This document shows positions 1 to 8,756 of a DNA stretch of 64,000 nucleotides, in pieces. Position 1 is the first letter of the stretch, and each line of letters opens with the position of its first letter. Both the position numbers and the translations under genes were made by a program. The notes under the pieces are model-generated. The model searched no databases. It was not told the origin of the DNA and was given only the letters and a program-made list of their open reading frames with translations. The stretch is taken from assembly GCA_963758025.1 (NCBI GenBank), contig CAVWUA010000006.1, positions 372,001 through 436,000 on the forward strand. The letters run 5' to 3'. This DNA is from CAVWUA01 sp963758025. GTDB lineage: Bacteria > Planctomycetota > Planctomycetia > Isosphaerales > Isosphaeraceae.

Positions 1-558
1 CGTGTCGCGAACCGGCTCAGGGGTGGTCTCGATCCACGTCAGGCAGTGCTGCTGATCCTCGTCCTCGGGTTCCCAGGTCAGATGCACCTCGCTATCCGGC
101 TCGATCGTCTCGGCCCGCCAGCAGATGAACGCGTTCAGGGCGTCGGCCAGTTTGATCGGGTCGAGGAGGCCGGTCGGCTCCTTCGGGGGCGGGTTCCAGC
201 TCAGGTGAATCCGCCGCCTGGCCAGCCAGTACGTCCACGCCACCCGGCGGTCTTCCATGACCAGGCCCAGCTCGATCGGCACCGGGTCGAGGTTCACCGG
301 CCGGCAGATCGTGTGGAGTTGTTCCATGAACCGCTCGATCGCGCCATACATCCGCTCCAGTTCTTCCCAGGAAGCACGGTCCGCTTCCGGGGCGTCGAGC
401 CGGGCGATGTGCATGCTGATTTTCAGGCAGCTCAGCCGATTCCGGACGGCGTGGCAGAATTCGCCGAGCACCTTGTAGAGCGCGTCCGTCCGTAACGGTT
501 CCGAGGCAACCGAGAGGAGCGCGCGCGACAACCCGTCCATGACATCAACATCAACCAT
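1..558 (-). CDS. Histidine-kinase-like sensor protein, C-terminus cut by window edge
   Basis: An open minus-strand frame runs off the left edge after about 186 codons. The ATG at 558 is preferred because GAAGAGG lies about 6 nt upstream; an in-frame ATG at 540 is the alternative. Residues 33-46 read EFCHAVRNRLSCLK, which resembles the phosphoacceptor helix of HisKA domains, with His36 as the candidate phosphohistidine. The following 'SMHIARLD' and the helical 'ERMYGAIERFMEQLHTI' fit the second helix of a dimerisation domain. The ATP-binding domain would lie mostly outside the window, so kinase activity cannot be judged. It follows parAB in the same direction but is separated by about 350 nt and a strong hairpin, so it is probably a separate unit. 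Its partner response regulator is not visible. Confidence 0.55.
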   Translation of the reverse strand, partial: MVDVDVMDGLSRALLSVASEPLRTDALYKVLGEFCHAVRNRLSCLKISMHIARLDAPEADRASWEELERMYGAIERFMEQLHTICRPVNLDPVPIELGLVMEDRRVAWTYWLARRRIHLSWNPPPKEPTGLLDPIKLADALNAFICWRAETIEPDSEVHLTWEPEDEDQQHCLTWIETTPEPVRDT

Positions 559-910
559 CGAAGGCCTCTTCAATGAGTCAGTCTTGCCCGACCGACCTGG
601 TCGAGCGGATGGGTGGTGCCGGGGGGGGACGGCTCCGTTCCGTTGTCCTTCGCCAAGGGCAAAGCCAGTGCCACGAACCGGGATGTGCGCCGGAATGCGG
701 CAGACCGAACCGCCGTCGTCAGTTGCGTCATGGACCAATTTCGTCCCGGTGCTCGGGAGCCCCGAAAGCGGGAACCTCGGTTCTCCCTTTGACAGACGTC
801 GGCGAAAAAATGGGAAGTGTGATGGCGGGCCGTTTCGGGGTTGGATGGCGAGGCGGGAAGCCGAGACACCGGGCCTCGCCGGTGTCTCGGAGGGGGTGTC
901 GCGGGGCATC
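559..910. other. Intergenic region between parB and the kinase-like gene
   Basis: About 350 bases without a convincing gene; open frames here lack family features. It contains a perfect dyad (861-890, listed separately) just after the parB stop and otherwise GC-rich sequence with a run of eight G at about 620. The promoter of the kinase-like gene should lie here, but no convincing -35/-10 pair was seen. Confidence 0.5.
861..890 (-). terminator. Hairpin downstream of parB
   Basis: Perfect 12-bp stem, CCGAGACACCGG against CCGGTGTCTCGG, with a 6-nt loop, starting 20 nt past the parB stop. No T-tract follows on the minus strand, so this is a terminator-like or 3'-end-stabilising hairpin and not a canonical intrinsic terminator. 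Confidence 0.5.
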
Positions 911-1804
911 TCAGCCGCGGATCATCCCGGTGATCCGCTCGAACTCTTCCTGGTTGTTGAAGTCGATCACGATCTGGCCGCGGTCGCGGGCCTTGACCCG
1001 GATCAGGACCGGAGCGCCGAAGCGGTGCTTGAGGTGCTCCTCCAGCTCCAGGACGTGCGGGGCCTTGTTGCTCGCGCCGTTGTTCTCGCCGTGGGCCGGG
1101 TCCTTGCGGACGCGGGTCTTCGACGGGGTCGGCTCGCCGGTGGCGACCAGGGCCTCGGTCTGCCGCACCGAGAGGCTCTCGGCGAGCACCCGCTGATAGG
1201 CCCCGATCAGGTGGTCCGGGTCGCTGATGCCGAGCAAGGCGCGGGCGTGCCCCTGGGTGATCTTCTTGTTGCGGACCCCTTCCCGGACCTCCTCGGGCAG
1301 GTCGAGCAGCCGGAGCAGGTTCGAGACGGTCGAGCGGTCCAGGCCGAGCCGACCGGCCAGCTCCTCCTGGGTGCCGCCGTAGCTATCGAGGTACTGGCGG
1401 AAGGCCGTCGCCTTCTCCATCGCGTTGAGGTCTTCGCGCTGGAGGTTCTCGACCATCGCCAGCTCGCTCACGCGCTGGTCGTCCAGCTCCATGATCCGGG
1501 CGGGGATCTCGTGGAGCTGGGCCTCGATGGCCGCCCGCAGCCGGCGCTCGCCGGCGATGAGCTGGAAGCGGTCCTCGACCGGCCGGACGATGATCGGCTG
1601 GAGCATACCGTGCTGGCGGAGCGAGTCGGCCAGGGCGGCGATCTCGGCCGGGTCGAACTCCCGGCGCGGCTGGAACGGGTTGGCGTCAATCTGATCGACC
1701 GGGATATGGAGCAGCTCGGCCATCTCCAGCGAGCCGGGCTCGAACCCCCCTTCCTCGGCGCCGAGCAATGCGGTCAGGCCACGTCCGAGTCGTCGCTTAT
1801 TCAC
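911..1804 (-). CDS. parB: Chromosome-partitioning protein ParB (CTP-dependent DNA clamp)
   Basis: 297 aa, full length for chromosomal ParB/Spo0J. The N-terminus has the conserved 'RLGRGLTALLG' box that contacts ParA. The ParB/Srx domain follows (about 32-125) with 'NPFQPRREFD' and the CTP-binding 'GERRLRAA' motif. The helix-turn-helix region (about 148-200) includes 'TQEELAGRLGLDRSTVSNLL' and 'ITQGHARALLGI'. A linker leads to the C-terminal dimerisation domain. By family knowledge it loads at parS sites, spreads as a CTP-gated clamp and is moved by ParA. Its ATG overlaps the parA stop by 8 nt, so the two are cotranslated. parS-like palindromes lie at 5968, 6741 and 10774. Confidence 0.97.
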   Translation of the reverse strand: MNKRRLGRGLTALLGAEEGGFEPGSLEMAELLHIPVDQIDANPFQPRREFDPAEIAALADSLRQHGMLQPIIVRPVEDRFQLIAGERRLRAAIEAQLHEIPARIMELDDQRVSELAMVENLQREDLNAMEKATAFRQYLDSYGGTQEELAGRLGLDRSTVSNLLRLLDLPEEVREGVRNKKITQGHARALLGISDPDHLIGAYQRVLAESLSVRQTEALVATGEPTPSKTRVRKDPAHGENNGASNKAPHVLELEEHLKHRFGAPVLIRVKARDRGQIVIDFNNQEEFERITGMIRG

Positions 1805-2543
1805 GGTCGATCACCTCCAGAACAAGTTCCGTATAGGCCCGGGCCCCACGAGCCCGGGGGGCATAATCGAGCACGCTCAGCCCGTGGCTGGGCGCCTCGC
1901 TGACATGCACGTCGCGCGGAATCATGGTGTTGAAGACGGTTTCGTCGAAGTACCCGCGCACTTCCTCGGCGACCTCGCGCGCCAGTTCCAGCGCGGGGTC
2001 GTACATCGTCATGACGATCCCGCCGATTTCGAGCCGGTTGTTGTCGCGGGCCTTGGTGTGCCTCGCCAGCTCGATGATCTGCGACAGCCCTTCCATGGCG
2101 AAGTACTCGCACTGGATCGGGATGTACACCTCGGCCGACGCCCCGAGCGAGGCGCGGGTCAACTGGCCGAGCGATGGCGGGCAGTCGATCAGGACGAAAT
2201 CAAAATGAGCCAGCTCACCATTGAGCTGCTGCCGGAGCGCCGCGGCGCGCTGGCGGTTCGACGCGGACAGGGCGTCCGCGTCGGCCAGGCTCTGCGACCC
2301 CGGCAGGACGAACAGCCGCTCCTGCGAGGTCTCGGCGATCGACTCCACGAGCGGCTTTCCCGCCAGGAGCGGGTGCCGGGTCGCGGGTTGAACCCCGAGA
2401 CCGCTGGTGGCGTTGCACTGCGGATCGACATCAATTACGAGCGCCGACTTGCCCGCCTTGGCCAGGCCGGCGGCGATGTTGATGGCGGTCGTGGTCTTTC
2501 CCACGCCGCCTTTCTGATTGGCCATGCTGATGATCTTGGCCAC
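1797..2543 (-). CDS. parA: Chromosome-partitioning ATPase ParA/Soj
   Basis: 248 aa. The deviant Walker A motif KGGVGKTT sits at residues 11-18, and 'FVLIDCPPSLG' is the Walker B region. The start is the GTG at 2543, which gives the family N-terminus 'MAKIISMANQKGGVGKTT'; GGAGGG lies about 10 nt upstream. By family knowledge it binds DNA non-specifically as an ATP dimer and its turnover is stimulated by the ParB N-terminus, which segregates replication origins. It is upstream of and overlaps parB. The region between parA and pncB (2544-2877) should hold the promoter. Confidence 0.97.
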   Translation of the reverse strand: MAKIISMANQKGGVGKTTTAINIAAGLAKAGKSALVIDVDPQCNATSGLGVQPATRHPLLAGKPLVESIAETSQERLFVLPGSQSLADADALSASNRQRAAALRQQLNGELAHFDFVLIDCPPSLGQLTRASLGASAEVYIPIQCEYFAMEGLSQIIELARHTKARDNNRLEIGGIVMTMYDPALELAREVAEEVRGYFDETVFNTMIPRDVHVSEAPSHGLSVLDYAPRARGARAYTELVLEVIDRE

Positions 2544-2877
2544 GGTTCGGCAGCCCTCCCGTCATACCGTTCGGCGCGGGACGCGCACGGCGGGAGGCTT
2601 ACGGACCGTCCGCGATTCCAGGGAAACGCGTGGAAGTCGCGCGGCCAGGGCGTCCTTGCCCGCCATCGAATCCCTCGGGTCGCCAGTCCCCAGTTGGCGG
2701 CGGGATCGTAATCCAGAGACAAAATACTGTAAAGCTCAAGATCGGGCGCGGACCATCCGAAGGGGAAGAGCCTCACGCGAAGCCGCCAGGGCACGAAGGA
2801 AGAACGTAAAGAAGCTCCGGATGATTTCCCGCTTCCTTGGCGTTCCTTTGCGCCTTCGCGTCTTTGCGTGAGGTCTT
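2544..2877. other. Intergenic region upstream of parA
   Basis: About 330 bases between the parA start and the pncB stop. It holds an imperfect dyad repeat (2771-2873) and, at about 2713-2745, a short AT-richer pocket containing ACAAAATACTGTAAAG that is the most promoter-like stretch for parAB. Reading frames crossing it are read-through, not genes. Confidence 0.5.
2771..2873. repeat. Imperfect inverted repeat (REP/MITE-like) directly after pncB
   Basis: The left arm (2771-2806) starts CCTCACGCGAAG and the right arm (2841-2873) ends TTTGCGTGAGG. The right arm read in reverse complement (CCTCACGCAAAGACGCGAAG...) matches the left arm with several mismatches over about 33 bp, around a loop of about 34 nt. 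From general knowledge, sequences of the type 'CGCAAAGACGC...GCGTGAGG' are scattered in intergenic DNA of several bacterial groups. It lies 5 nt past the pncB stop, so it can also act as a 3'-end structure. Confidence 0.65.
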
Positions 2878-4231
2878 CTACGTCTTCACCTTCAACCTCA
2901 CCGCCTCGGCCTCCAGAAGATCGCTGTACGTAATCGAGTAACCCGGTCGAGCATCCAGCCCGCGCAGGGCGTCGGGCAGGGCGGCGAGCTGCGATCGGGC
3001 GTGCGCGGATCTGCTCCAGCGTCGGCAACGCCTTCGCCAGCCGCCCCCGCTCGATCACCCGTTCCAGCAGCGGTTCTCCCTCGGCCGGTTCCTCGGCCTG
3101 GGTGACGTGATCGTGGTGGAATCGGCCGTTCGCGTCCCGGAACCGGTGGGTCTGCTTGCCGAGCGGATAGGTCTTCTTGCCGGGGCTGAGCTTGATCCGC
3201 CCCTCGCCGTTCAGAGCGACCTGCTTGTAAACCATCGCCAGCGCGGGCGCATCGCGGCTGGTGATTAACTCGGTTCCGACCCCGAAGGCGTCGATCGGCG
3301 CTCCGGCCTCGACCAGCGCGGCGATCTTCCGTTCGTCCAGGTCGCCGCTGGCGAAGATCCGCACGGATCGGCGGTCGTGGGCATCGAGGATCGTCCGCGA
3401 CCCCCGCGAGAGCGCATCGAGGTCGCCGCTATCGAGTCGCACGGCCTGGACGGGCGGCTCGATCGCGGCGGCCTGGCGGACTCCTTCAAGCGTGTCGTAG
3501 GTGTCCACGAGCAAGGTTGTCGCTCCGGGGAAAACCCGGGCGAACGTGGCGAACGCCTCGCGCTCGGAATGAAACGTCTGGACCCACGAGTGAGCCATCG
3601 TCCCGGACGCCGGAATCCCGAGCCGCAAGGCGGCGTCAACGTGGCTCGTGCCGTCGAACCCCGCAATGTAGGAGGCTCGCGCATTCAGAAACCCCGCGTG
3701 CGGCCCGTGGCCCCGCCGCGCGCCGAAATCGACCACCGCGCGGCCCCGCGCGGCCTCGACGATCCGGGCGGCCTTGGAGGCGACGAGCGTCGGGTACGCC
3801 AGGGAGGCGAGCAGGAAGGTCTCGACCCACTGCGCCTGCGCCAGGGGGGCCTCGACCCGCGCGATCGGCTCGTTGGGGAAGACGACCGTTCCCTCGGGGA
3901 CGGCCCAGAGATCCCCCTGAAAGCGGATCGACCGCAAGGTGTCGAACCACGACGGATCGACGTGCGCGAAGGCGGGCAGGGCACGGATCGCCTCGACCTG
4001 CTCGGGAGAGAACGCCAGCCGCAGGAGGTCTCCGACCGCCTGTTCCAGCCCCGCGAAGACGAGGTAGGCGCGGTCGGGCGGCAACTTGCGGACGAACAAT
4101 TCGAACGTGGCGGGCTCCTGGTCCAGCCCGGCGGCGGCATAGCCAGCCATCATCGTGAGCTGGTAGAGGTCCGTGACCGGGCCAAGCGCGTCCGGGTCGG
4201 GCCAGAGTGAGACCGGGGGCAGGGGGGGCAT
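2878..4231 (-). CDS. pncB: Nicotinate phosphoribosyltransferase (frameshift near C-terminus)
   Basis: About 450 aa once one frame break is repaired. It converts nicotinate and PRPP to nicotinate mononucleotide with ATP hydrolysis, in NAD salvage. Visible family signatures are 'TDLYQLTMMAGY' near residue 17, 'FELFVRKLPPDRAYLVFAG', 'FGARRGHGPHAGFLNARAS', 'GTMAHSWV' with the histidine phosphorylated in this family, and 'AVRLDSGDL' of the phosphoribosyl site. At about 2998-3003 a single base seems missing after 'EQIRAR'; the next frame supplies the normal ending 'SQLAALPDALRGLDARPGY...LKVKT' and stops at 2878. The ATG at 4231 begins 2 nt after the stop of the upstream glycosyltransferase, so the two are translationally coupled. 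Confidence 0.92.
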
Positions 4232-4233
4232 CG

Positions 4234-5925
4234 TCAGTCTCCCGAGGGCTTGTGGCGCAAGAGCCAGACGTGGGACCGCCGCGCCCGGAGGTCGCCGAAG
4301 GCCGCGCCAGGATCGACATCCAGCAGGGTCGGCGGGCTCAGGATCTCGACCCAGCCGCCACCGGGGACCGGCTCCCAGTCCGCGAACAGCCGGCGGAGGG
4401 ACGCATCGAGGTCCCCTTCCTGGCGGAGCTGTGTCTCGTCGATCAGGAGCCAGTCGCCGGGCGGAGCTTCCTGAAGGAGCTGATCCAGCCCCTCGGGCCG
4501 GGTGAACGAGACGTGCCCCTGGACGCCAAGATAGTACGTGGCGAGCGGCCGAGCCACCACCCGCAGGAGGCCGAACGGGTACGGGCGACGCTCGGGGAAG
4601 ACCCGATCGATGTTGCGCCGGAAGGCGTCGGTGGGACCGAGCAAGCCGGGAATCGGCTCCGGCCGCGGGGAGGTCAACATCACCTGCCAGATCAGCGACA
4701 GGGCACACGCGGCGAGTCCCCCCTGCACCACGGATCGCGGCCAACCGGCGAATTCCCGCTCATTCTGGCTTCCAAACGCCAGCAAGCGCGGCACGATCCC
4801 GCCGAGCAAGACCCACCCCGCGCCATGCAGAGGAAGCCAGAGCCGGGCATACGGATGGTACATCGGGGTCATGATCGAAAGGAGCAGCCACCAGACCCCC
4901 AGCACGCGAAATGCCGGGCGTTCCTCGCGGAAAAGCCAGGGTAAGAGGATCAGGCCGAGCCACCAGGGGAGCGTCGGCAACCACGCCAGGGCCAAGGTCA
5001 ACGACAGAATCAGACCCCAGACCCTCACATTCCTCGGGAAAAACCGGAGCGCGATCATTCCCGAGATCAACGACAGTCCCCCCGCCAGGGCGCCCCAGAG
5101 CGGTCCACCGGAGAGGGCGACGACCTCGCCGAGCTGGATCGTCGCGTACTCGAACCAGTGCGACGGCCCGCCGACGTAGCCACGGTGATGAGCCAGCAAG
5201 CGGGCGTAGCCGCCGTGCTCCTCGACGAAGCCGTACCAGGGGGCATAGAGGATCGCCGCCAGCAAGGCCCCGAGCAGGCCGAGGCCGAGCGTCCGCCAGG
5301 GCTGCCGCCCGTCCGGTCCCCGACGGGTCACGATGCCGATTCCCGCCGCCAGGGCGATCACGACCCCGGTCATCCAGCCGTTGTACTTCACGAGCTGCGC
5401 CAGGCCGACCGCCGCCCCCATCGCCAGGGCGCGGCCGAACCGGGGACGCTCCAGGAACCGCGCCCCCAGCCCCAGGGTCAGGAGCCAGCAGAACAGGAAC
5501 GGCACGTCGGTCAGGGTCATCCGGGAGAAGGCGACATGCGGTCCCGAGACCGCCGCCAGGGCCGCGGCCGACACACCCGCACCCGGGCCGAAGGTCCGAT
5601 GCGCGACCCACGCCACGACAGGGACCGTCAGGACGCCGAGCACCAGGACCGGCAGGACCGCCCCGAGGTCGGAGATGCCAAAGGTCAGGTACGACAGCCC
5701 GATCATCGTCGGCAGGGCCGGCGGAGCGTACGTGCTGATGTCCGGGTCGATCCCCGCCAGGCCGTTCGGCTGGCTGATCCAGAGGCCCGTCAGCGCGTAG
5801 ATCCCCTCGTCGAAGTGCGTCAAGCCGATCCGGTCCACCCCCCAGAATCGCGGCAGGACGCCGATCAGGGTCAGGGTCGCGATCAGGATCAGCAGGCGGC
5901 GCGGGCTGGTCGTCGGGAGGCTCAT
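4234..5925 (-). CDS. GT39/ArnT-type membrane glycosyltransferase
   Basis: 563 aa with about ten to twelve hydrophobic segments, the first at residues 11-27. 'LTHFDEGIYAL' (Asp39-Glu40) in the first periplasmic loop matches the acidic pair of PMT_2/GT39 enzymes, which use polyprenyl-phosphate sugars. 'TLTDVPFLFCWLLTLGLGARFL' and 'GLAQLVKYNGWMTGVVIALAAG' fit the family core. The C-terminal roughly 120 residues are soluble and probably periplasmic. The acceptor (lipid or protein) cannot be read from sequence. It is the first gene of a minus-strand pair with pncB. The upstream intergenic region has a parS-like palindrome. Confidence 0.85.
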   Translation of the reverse strand: MSLPTTSPRRLLILIATLTLIGVLPRFWGVDRIGLTHFDEGIYALTGLWISQPNGLAGIDPDISTYAPPALPTMIGLSYLTFGISDLGAVLPVLVLGVLTVPVVAWVAHRTFGPGAGVSAAALAAVSGPHVAFSRMTLTDVPFLFCWLLTLGLGARFLERPRFGRALAMGAAVGLAQLVKYNGWMTGVVIALAAGIGIVTRRGPDGRQPWRTLGLGLLGALLAAILYAPWYGFVEEHGGYARLLAHHRGYVGGPSHWFEYATIQLGEVVALSGGPLWGALAGGLSLISGMIALRFFPRNVRVWGLILSLTLALAWLPTLPWWLGLILLPWLFREERPAFRVLGVWWLLLSIMTPMYHPYARLWLPLHGAGWVLLGGIVPRLLAFGSQNEREFAGWPRSVVQGGLAACALSLIWQVMLTSPRPEPIPGLLGPTDAFRRNIDRVFPERRPYPFGLLRVVARPLATYYLGVQGHVSFTRPEGLDQLLQEAPPGDWLLIDETQLRQEGDLDASLRRLFADWEPVPGGGWVEILSPPTLLDVDPGAAFGDLRARRSHVWLLRHKPSGD

Positions 5926-5967
5926 GGGGGCTGATTCTATCGCAACCGTCGGGCAAACTCACGCGGT

Positions 5968-5983
5968 CGTTCCACGTGAAACA
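5968..5983. promoter_or_regulatory. parS-like ParB-binding site
   Basis: CGTTCCACGTGAAACA matches 14 of 16 positions of the canonical parS TGTTTCACGTGAAACA. It lies in the divergent intergenic region between the GT39 gene and the HDAC-like gene, 3.4 kb from parA. ParB binding is inferred from this match and the proximity of parAB. Confidence 0.75.
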
Positions 5984-6128
5984 TTGCGGGTCGTCGGAAA
6001 CAATCCCGCGGAACCCACCCTGCCCGTCCCGTTGACGAGCCGAGCGGCCCGCCGTAGCCTTTTTGAGAGAGCTTCCCAAGAGACATCACGATTCCCACGA
6101 CGAATTCCGGTTTCTCCAAGGAGTGCGG

Positions 6129-7082
6129 ATGGCCCGCCTGTTCACCGATGAGCGAATGCTGGAGCACGTCACGCCGCCCCGGCATCCCGAGCGCCCGGAG
6201 CGGCTCCAGGCGATCCGCCGGCACCTGCACCGCACCGGCTTGGCCCAGGCGTGCAACGTCGGCAACGTCCGCCCCGCGACCGACGACGAACTGTTGCGGG
6301 TCCACCGGCCCGAGCATCTCGCTGAGATCGTCTCATTCACGGCGCAAGGGGGCGGGGCGATCGAGATGGACACCTGGATGTCCCCCCGCTCGGAGGAGGC
6401 TGCCCGACTGGCCGCCGGCGCGTCGATCGAGGCGGTCGCGTCCGTGATCGAGGGAAACGACCCGCTCGCATTCTGCGCCGTGAGGCCCCCGGGGCACCAC
6501 GCCCGGCCGTTCGGTCCGATGGGCTTCTGCCTGTTCGGCAACGTCGCCGCCGCCGCGGCCGACGCGATCGAACGCCTGGAGCTGAACCGGGTCCTGATCG
6601 TCGATTTCGACGTCCACCACGGCAACGGGACACAGGAGATGTTCTACGAGGACCCTCGCGTCGGATTCCTCTCGCTGCACCGCTGGCCCTTCTATCCCGG
6701 CACCGGCGCGGCTGACGAAACAGGGAGCGGGCCGGGCCTCGGTTTCACGCGAAACGTCCCCCTGCCCGAGCACACGCGGCCGAGCGAATACCGCGCGGCC
6801 TTCCGGGCGAACCTCGAGGAGATGGCCGACCGCTGCCGCCCCGAGCTGGTGCTCATCAGCGCGGGGTTCGACGCCCACGCCGAGGACCCGATCGGCGGCC
6901 TGAACCTGGAGGTCGAGGACTTCGTCGAGCTGACCCGCGCGATCGTTGATGTGGCCCAGGTACACGCCGCCGGGCGGATTGTGAGCGTGCTCGAAGGGGG
7001 CTACAACGTGTCGATCCTCGCCGGTTGCGTCGCGGCTCACCTGGAGGCCCTGGGAGTCCATCCGGCCTTCGGACCGGGTTGA
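6129..7082 (+). CDS. Histone-deacetylase-family amidohydrolase (AcuC/APAH-like)
   Basis: 317 aa, the usual length of bacterial class II-type HDAC relatives. The ATG at 6129 has AAGGAG about 6 nt upstream. Signatures in order are 'HPERPERL' (about 19), 'RPPGHHA' (119-125; His123/His124 catalytic pair), 'DFDVHHGNGTQ' (Asp159-x-His, zinc site), 'SAGFDAH' (third zinc ligand region) and 'LEGGYN' with the transition-state tyrosine. All zinc and catalytic residues are therefore present. Bacterial members hydrolyse acetyl-lysine, acetylpolyamines or related amides; the substrate here is unknown. A parS-like site (6741) lies within the gene. It is followed by the permease gene after about 50 nt. Confidence 0.93.
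   Translation: MARLFTDERMLEHVTPPRHPERPERLQAIRRHLHRTGLAQACNVGNVRPATDDELLRVHRPEHLAEIVSFTAQGGGAIEMDTWMSPRSEEAARLAAGASIEAVASVIEGNDPLAFCAVRPPGHHARPFGPMGFCLFGNVAAAAADAIERLELNRVLIVDFDVHHGNGTQEMFYEDPRVGFLSLHRWPFYPGTGAADETGSGPGLGFTRNVPLPEHTRPSEYRAAFRANLEEMADRCRPELVLISAGFDAHAEDPIGGLNLEVEDFVELTRAIVDVAQVHAAGRIVSVLEGGYNVSILAGCVAAHLEALGVHPAFGPG
6741..6756. promoter_or_regulatory. Degenerate parS-like site inside the HDAC-like gene
   Basis: GGTTTCACGCGAAACG matches parS at 13 of 16 positions, with one change in the central CACGTG. Its position inside a coding region is common for parS, but a chance match from codon use is possible. Confidence 0.45.
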
Positions 7083-7134
7083 GTGAGCGTCGGAAAATCC
7101 TATCGGGATCATACCCGTTCGAGAGGAGTTGCTT

Positions 7135-8443
7135 GTGTGGCAGAACGTCGCGGTGGTGGTCATCCTGCTGGGCGCGGCGGTCCTGATCGTCCGCCGGATC
7201 GACGTCCGCCTGGTGCTCGCCCTGGGGGCCTTGCCGCTGTTCGCCATGACGGGACGCCTGCCGGAGATGTTCGGCGTGATGGCCCGCGAGATGGGCAACC
7301 CGAAGACGATCGTGCCGATCTGCTCGGCTCTGGGGTTCGCCTACGTCCTGCGGCTGACCGGCTGCGACGCTCACCTGGTCCAGCTCCTGCTCAAACCCCT
7401 GCGGCACGTCCGGGTCTTGATTATCCCCGGAGGCGTCGCGGCCGGGATACCTGGTCAACACGGCGGTCGTCAGCCAGACCGGGGCGGCGTCGGTGCTCGG
7501 TCCGGTCCTGATCCCGCTCCTGAGGGCAGGGGGGATGTCGCCGGGAACGGCCGGGGCGATCCTCCTGCTCGGCTGCTCGATGGGGGGTGAGCTGTTCAAC
7601 CCGGGGGCCGTCGAGCTGGTCACGCTGGCCGACCTGACGGACAAGGCCCCGACCGAACTCGTCCCGCAGATGGCCCGGTCGAACCTGATCGGCTGCTCCG
7701 TCGCGCTCGTCGCCTTCTGGGCCCTGGCGGTGCGCCGGGAACGCCGGGAGGGGCAAACCGCGACGGAACCGGCCGCCGACGAACCGACCGATGCCGAGCC
7801 GTTCCGGGTCAACCTGATCAAGGCGGCCGTCCCCCTGGTGCCTCTGGCCTTGCTGTTCGCCGCGCCCGACTTCCTGACGCTGCCGGACGCCTTCGCGGAG
7901 TTCGAGGGGCCGGCGACAATCCTGACGGCCATGTTGATCGGCGTGGCGGCCGCCGGCGCGACCTCGCCTCACCAGGCGGGGAAGCTCTCGACGGCCTTCT
8001 TCGAGGGAGCCGGCTTCGCCTACACGCGGGTCATCTCCCTGATCGTCACGGCGACTCTGTTCGCCGAGGGAATCAAGGCCACCGGCCTGATCGACCGGAT
8101 GACGGCCCGGCTCGCCCGGCTACCAGCCCTGGCGATGCTCCTGGGGATGGCCTTGCCGTGGTCGCTCGCCTGGCTGACCGGCTCGGGGATCGCCCCGGCC
8201 GTGGCCGTAATGAAAGCGATCGTGCCGGAGGCGGCCTCGGTCCGGATCGACCCGATCCGCCTCGGCGCGATGACGTCCATGGCCGCTCACTACGGCCGGA
8301 CGATGAGCCCGGCCGCCGCCGTCGTGATGATGAGCGCCACGCTCTCGCAGGCCGACGCCGTGAGCCTGCTCCGGCGGGTCACGCCCCCCTTGCTCCTCGG
8401 CGGCTTGGTGCTGTTCCTCGCCGGTCTGCTCGGGCTGAATTGA
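7135..8443 (+). CDS. DcuC-family C4-dicarboxylate/anion permease (frameshift)
   Basis: About 435 aa after one repair. The GTG at 7135 is chosen because GAGGAG lies 6 nt upstream. The chain is almost entirely hydrophobic helices. 'GCSMGGELFNPGAVELVTLAD', 'WLTGSGIAPAVAVMKAIVPEA' and 'GAMTSMAAHYGRTMSPAAAVVMM' fit the re-entrant loops of the DcuC/ArsB-type fold. The frame breaks at about 7440-7446, where '...IIPGGVAAG' continues one frame over as 'YLVNTAVVSQTGAASVLGPVL'. Family members exchange or take up C4-dicarboxylates, but substrate cannot be assigned. It ends just before a strong hairpin shared with the convergent tRNA-Glu. Confidence 0.82.
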
Positions 8444-8480
8444 GGGAGCGGGTCGAGGCAACCTCACCCCCAACGCAAAC

Positions 8481-8510
8481 GGGCGGACGACCGTTTCCGG
8501 TCGTCCGCCC
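8481..8510. terminator. Bidirectional hairpin between permease and tRNA-Glu
   Basis: Perfect 13-bp stem, GGGCGGACGACCG / CGGTCGTCCGCCC, with loop TTTC, lying between two convergent genes. There is no T-run on either side, but the position and stability argue for a shared terminator or processing stop. Confidence 0.7.
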
Positions 8511-8519
8511 GTGCTGAAG

Positions 8520-8594
8520 TGACCCCGACGGGATTCGAACCCGTGTTGCATGCGTGAAAGGCATGTGTCCTAGACCTGGCTAGACGACGGGGCC
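8520..8594 (-). tRNA. tRNA-Glu (anticodon TTC)
   Basis: On the minus strand the cloverleaf starts GGCCCCGTCGTCTAGCC. The anticodon stem-loop is ATGCCTTTCACGCAT with TTC as anticodon, the T-arm contains GGGTTCGAATCCC, and the acceptor pairs GGCCCCG with CGGGGTC. The discriminator is A, CCA is not encoded, and the length is 75 nt. Confidence 0.97.
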
Positions 8595-8756
8595 GTGTCC
8601 GCTCAGGACGAGCCTAATGTACGCTCTGGCACCCGTCCGGGTCAAGGTCGGTCGGGAATCCTCTTCGAAGGCGATGGGTTCTTGAATCCTCGGAGCGCGG
8701 TTGTTAGCCTGAGCCAAGATGAGGCCACCCGGCTCCATGTCCCGAGGAACACCCCG

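Noticed and set aside
2435..4744. A 769-codon minus-strand frame spanning parA to the GT39 gene
   Set aside because: Only its central part is protein-like (pncB). The rest is read-through of other genes in the wrong frame, made possible by the frameshift near 3000 and high GC.
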